Below are positions 6,739 through 9,280 of a DNA stretch of 9,280 bases, in pieces. Source of the stretch: JAYVJM01 sp043769275. GTDB lineage: Bacteria; Pseudomonadota; Gammaproteobacteria; Pseudomonadales; UBA7239. The notes beneath the pieces are model-generated. The model was not told where the DNA came from and did not search any database. It saw only the letters and a list, made by a program, of their open reading frames with translations. How positions within the stretch are numbered: position 1 is the stretch's first letter; each line of letters starts with the position of its first letter. Location: the NCBI GenBank assembly GCA_043769275.1, contig JAYVJM010000030.1:1-9280 (forward strand), read 5' to 3'. The position numbers and the translations under genes are program-made.

Positions 6739-8109
6739 TCAGCTTTTGTTGCGGCTTTTGGCAAAAAAATACAACCATAAAAATCCGCTGATGCCGGCTA
6801 ATATCGAAGCCAACAAAATGCCAGTTTTTGCCATGAGTAATTCGTGTGGGTAGCCGGAGAAGCCTAAATCTGCCACAAAAATAGACATGGTAAAACCAAT
6901 GCCGCCTAGCAGCCCCACGCCAATGATGTGCCTCATGCGCAAGTCGTCGGGCAGTGCTGCTTTGCCGCTTTTTACCGCCAGCCATGTAGCGCCTGTAATT
7001 CCTACCAGTTTGCCTAGCAACAGGCCGCTAACGACACCTAAAATAATCGGATTTGATGCTTGTTCCTTCAGATTGGTGAGCGTTATTGGCACCGCTGCAT
7101 TAGCGAGCGCGAAAATAGGTACCACTAAATAGGTGACATAAACGTGTAGTGATGACTCTAGCCGCTGCGCAGGAGCCTGTACTTGTTCTAGGCATTTTTC
7201 CAGTTTAGCTATTTTATGCTGTAGCGCTTCATTCATCTGGATTGAGGATTTTGCATGCAGGTTTTTTTGTAGTTCTTGTGAAAACATTGATACTTCACGA
7301 ACGAAATACTCTGGCGGGGATTTTGGGCGAATGGGAATGCAAAAAGCGAGAATTACACCCGCAATTGTTGCGTGTACGCCGCTACTTAGCATGGCGCACC
7401 ACAAAAATATACCCAGTAGCATGTAGGGCAATATGCGCTGTATGCCGCCGAGATTAAGAAGCACTAAAATGCCTGTAAGCCCCGCACAGAGCAGCAAGGC
7501 CGGCGGGCTAATCGTTTGGGTGTAAAAAATCGCAATCACCAGAACGGCACCTAAATCGTCGACAATAGCCAGTGCAATTAAGAATATAAACAGTGATTTT
7601 GGCACGCGTGTGCCCAGCAAGCTGAGTACGCCCACAGCGAAGGCAATGTCGGTTGCCATTGAAATTCCCCAACCTGCCGCCGCAATGCCATTAGGGTTCA
7701 GTGAAAAATAAAGTAAAGCAGGTACGATCATCCCGCCGCAGGCCGCGATAATTGGCAATAAGGCGCGTCGAAAACTGGCCAGCTCGCCTACTAACAGCTC
7801 TCGCTTTAGTTCCATGCCCATGAGCAAAAAAAACAGGGTCATCAGGGCATCGTTAATCCAGTGCAGTAAGCTCATCGAGAAGCTTTTTCCCGATAGCGTC
7901 AATGAAAAGTCTTCGTGCAAAAACTGTAGGTATGACTCCCCCCAAGGGGAGTTGGCTAAAAAAAGCGCAAGCCCCGCACAGACTATCAACAGCACGCTGC
8001 CGGTGATTTGTTGTTGGATGAAATCGTTGAGTGGCGCTAGTACGCGATGGAAGATTTTTTCTAGCCGCGCAGTGTAAACGGCATCAGAAACCGGACACTT
8101 TTGTGCCAT
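6739..8109 (-). CDS. nhaA: Na+/H+ antiporter NhaA
   Basis: An integral membrane antiporter that expels Na+ (or Li+) in exchange for protons, supporting pH and salt homeostasis. The key residues of the E. coli protein are recognisable. They are the unwound-helix TD pair in MATDIAFAVG (Thr153, Asp154), the ion-binding double Asp in IVDDLGAV (Asp184, Asp185), SGVHATIAGV with the His of the pH-response region (His246), and GKLVGITG with the conserved Lys (Lys367). About twelve hydrophobic segments are present. At 456 residues it is longer than the roughly 390 of E. coli NhaA: an extra N-terminal segment of about 20-25 residues, plus a charged, helix-prone loop of about 45 extra residues at 263-320. 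The start at 8109 has TAGG 7 bases upstream. It is first in an nhaA-hda unit and divergent from ampE. Confidence 0.95.
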   Translation of the reverse strand: MAQKCPVSDAVYTARLEKIFHRVLAPLNDFIQQQITGSVLLIVCAGLALFLANSPWGESYLQFLHEDFSLTLSGKSFSMSLLHWINDALMTLFFLLMGMELKRELLVGELASFRRALLPIIAACGGMIVPALLYFSLNPNGIAAAGWGISMATDIAFAVGVLSLLGTRVPKSLFIFLIALAIVDDLGAVLVIAIFYTQTISPPALLLCAGLTGILVLLNLGGIQRILPYMLLGIFLWCAMLSSGVHATIAGVILAFCIPIRPKSPPEYFVREVSMFSQELQKNLHAKSSIQMNEALQHKIAKLEKCLEQVQAPAQRLESSLHVYVTYLVVPIFALANAAVPITLTNLKEQASNPIILGVVSGLLLGKLVGITGATWLAVKSGKAALPDDLRMRHIIGVGLLGGIGFTMSIFVADLGFSGYPHELLMAKTGILLASILAGISGFLWLYFFAKSRNKS

Positions 8110-8139
8110 ATGAAAACCTATGTTTTTCTATAAAAAGCC

Positions 8140-8169
8140 ATAATGCACGCAGCCGCCCAAGCAGGTCAA
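8140..8169 (-). promoter_or_regulatory. Candidate sigma-70 promoter for nhaA-hda
   Basis: On the minus strand, TTGACC (8169-8164) is a five-of-six match to the -35 box. An 18-base spacer separates it from CATTAT (8145-8140), a four-of-six -10 box. Transcription would start near 8133, about 24 bases before the nhaA ATG. No equally convincing promoter was found for ampE in the same 160-base region. Confidence 0.45.
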
Positions 8170-8269
8170 ACTGCGGGACGCTAAATAGAGAAAGGTGTAA
8201 TGGTGATAAACTTTCAGTGCAGCGCATTGTTTGAGCGCCCATCTGGAATGCAAACACACGGAGACTTCT

Positions 8270-9148
8270 ATGCCATTTTTAAGTGTTTTGTGCACCTATT
8301 TGCTATCTCGTTACTGTTTGCCTCGATACCCCGCAATGAGTGCCTGTCTGAAAAATGACCGATGGGTAGAGAGCCTGCTTGATAAGTTCAGCCTCAGCCA
8401 CTTTGGACGGCTTTATGGTTTTTTTGTACTTCAGATCACTGTCGTTTTTGTTTTTATTTTGATGTGGCTGCTGCCATTTTGGTTGAGCTTTTTTCTTGGC
8501 GTGCTTGTTTTGTTGTATAGCTTAGGGCGCGATGCTTGGTATCTGCATGCTGCCAACACATTGAGCCAGCTAGAAAATGGCAAGGCGGAAGCAGTATGGC
8601 TGATGTTGGAAAGCACGGGCAATATTGATGAGTCCAGTGATCCATCCGGTGCTGATACGCTTTGGTGCGCCATTCGTAAGCAGGTTACTTACAGTTATCT
8701 TGAGAGTCTGTTTGCTGTATTTTTCTGGTTTTGTGTACTTGGGCCTGCGGGTGCGCTGTTTTTCCGTCTGCTGCTTATTTACAACTGCTATGCCAAAGAG
8801 GCTGATGCTTATCTGCCGGCCTATACACGGCTACAAACGATTGTCGAATGGTTGCCTGCACGTTATATGGCTTTGTGTTTTTGTTTGGCGGGTAATTTCA
8901 GTCCGTGCTTCAAGGTATGGTGCCAATTGCTGCTCGATATGCGCATGGATAGTGGCGAATTTTTAGGGCGCTGCTTGGATGCTGCATTGGTGCTAGACAA
9001 TGACGTTGACGATAATATCTCTGCGCAGCAGGTGCCGGTGGCGTATGTCTTGCGTCGCAGTGTTGCTTTACAGGAGTTATTGGCGCACACAGAAATTATC
9101 GGCTTAGTGGGACTGGCTTTGTCCGTATTGTGGATGGGTCTGCTATAG
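8270..9148 (+). CDS. ampE: Regulatory signalling modulator membrane protein AmpE
   Basis: A 292-residue inner-membrane protein similar to E. coli AmpE (284 residues), which is encoded beside ampD and has been linked to beta-lactamase induction and cell-wall recycling; its exact activity is unsettled. Hydrophobic segments lie at about 48-84 (two helices), 143-172 and 274-292. Recognisable AmpE/CobD-like blocks are the FSLSHFGRLYG start of the first TM region, YLESLFAVFFWFCVLGPAGAL (about 143-163) and the LQTIVEWLPARYMAL block (188-202), matching LHVLDWVPVRLAG in E. coli. The start at 8270 has GGAG 6 bases upstream; an upstream in-frame TTG at 8231 would add 13 hydrophilic residues with no ribosome site. 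It is divergent from nhaA. ampD is not seen in the window, and an IS630-type remnant begins within about 25 bases after its stop. Confidence 0.85.
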   Translation: MPFLSVLCTYLLSRYCLPRYPAMSACLKNDRWVESLLDKFSLSHFGRLYGFFVLQITVVFVFILMWLLPFWLSFFLGVLVLLYSLGRDAWYLHAANTLSQLENGKAEAVWLMLESTGNIDESSDPSGADTLWCAIRKQVTYSYLESLFAVFFWFCVLGPAGALFFRLLLIYNCYAKEADAYLPAYTRLQTIVEWLPARYMALCFCLAGNFSPCFKVWCQLLLDMRMDSGEFLGRCLDAALVLDNDVDDNISAQQVPVAYVLRRSVALQELLAHTEIIGLVGLALSVLWMGLL

Positions 9149-9170
9149 CAAATGGATTACAGTGGGGCAG

Positions 9171-9280
9171 TTTTTAGTGCCAGGAACCGTTATTATCCTT
9201 GACAATGCTGCTTTCCATAAAACAAAAAGCACGCTCGACATCATTGCAAAAAGTAAATGCCAGTTACTGTTTCTGCCACC
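9171..9280 (+). pseudogene. IS630-family DDE transposase, 5'-truncated fragment cut by the window edge
   Basis: The plus-strand frame reads FLVPGTVIILDNAAFHK and continues to CQLLFLPP at the edge. The block V-I-I-L-D-N-A-A-F-H-K, followed after about 20 residues by LLFLPP, is the hallmark centre of IS630/DDE_3 transposases. The Asp of LDNAAFH is the second catalytic Asp, and LFLPP normally leads into YSPxLNPIE with the catalytic Glu. The N-terminal half, including the helix-turn-helix and the first Asp, is absent because ampE ends only about 22 bases before recognisable homology. There is no start codon with a ribosome site in frame between ampE and this block. I therefore read it as a decayed or truncated copy, though what lies right of the window is unseen. 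Confidence 0.75.

Noticed and set aside
6734..6985. Minus-strand open frame in another phase inside the 3' end of nhaA
   Set aside because: Shadow of the nhaA coding sequence; no family resemblance and no ribosome site.
8150..8269. Promoter for ampE
   Set aside because: Several partial -10-like boxes (for example around GATAAA at 8205) were tried, but none had a reasonable -35 at 16-18 bases.
1..9280. CRISPR array, tRNA or integrase attachment site
   Set aside because: No regularly spaced repeats, no cloverleaf-like sequence and no integrase gene were seen on either strand.

Overview
The window is most likely from a gammaproteobacterium, probably marine. The best pointers are an hda-type DnaA inactivator, AmpE (a gammaproteobacterial regulatory membrane protein), an E. 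coli-like NhaA, and a YCF48/RND gene pair of the kind seen in pseudomonads and marine relatives. I cannot name the genus. There are six complete protein genes and, at each extreme edge, a piece of an insertion sequence. I see no tRNA, rRNA or CRISPR array, and no gene-free stretch exceeds 300 bases.

Layout. Bases 1-97 look like one end of an IS3-family element: a putative terminal inverted repeat and the first 12 codons of its orfA, reading leftward off the window. Bases 117-5746 (minus strand) hold a three-gene set transcribed in the order YCF48-like periplasmic beta-propeller, RND/MMPL-type transporter, AlkJ-like FAD-dependent alcohol dehydrogenase (GMC family). Bases 5747-5987 are a 241-base intergenic stretch with a short inverted repeat just upstream of the propeller gene and a hairpin nearer hda. 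Bases 5988-8109 (minus strand) hold nhaA followed by hda with only 19 bases between them. A 160-base divergent intergenic region, with a plausible sigma-70 promoter for nhaA, separates them from ampE (8270-9148, plus strand). From about 9171 to the right edge there is a piece of an IS630-type DDE transposase lacking its N-terminal half.

How the genes may work together. The propeller, transporter and dehydrogenase look like one transcription unit. The first is exported to the periplasm, the second is an inner-membrane pump with two large periplasmic domains, and the third oxidises primary alcohols in its best-known relatives. The simplest reading is a system for moving and oxidising hydrophobic compounds, with the propeller as a periplasmic partner of the pump; this is inference from family and gene order. 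nhaA (Na+/H+ antiport) and hda (stops DnaA over-initiation) are probably co-transcribed but have no obvious shared pathway. ampE lacks its usual partner ampD within the window. IS sequence at both ends suggests a locus that has been rearranged.
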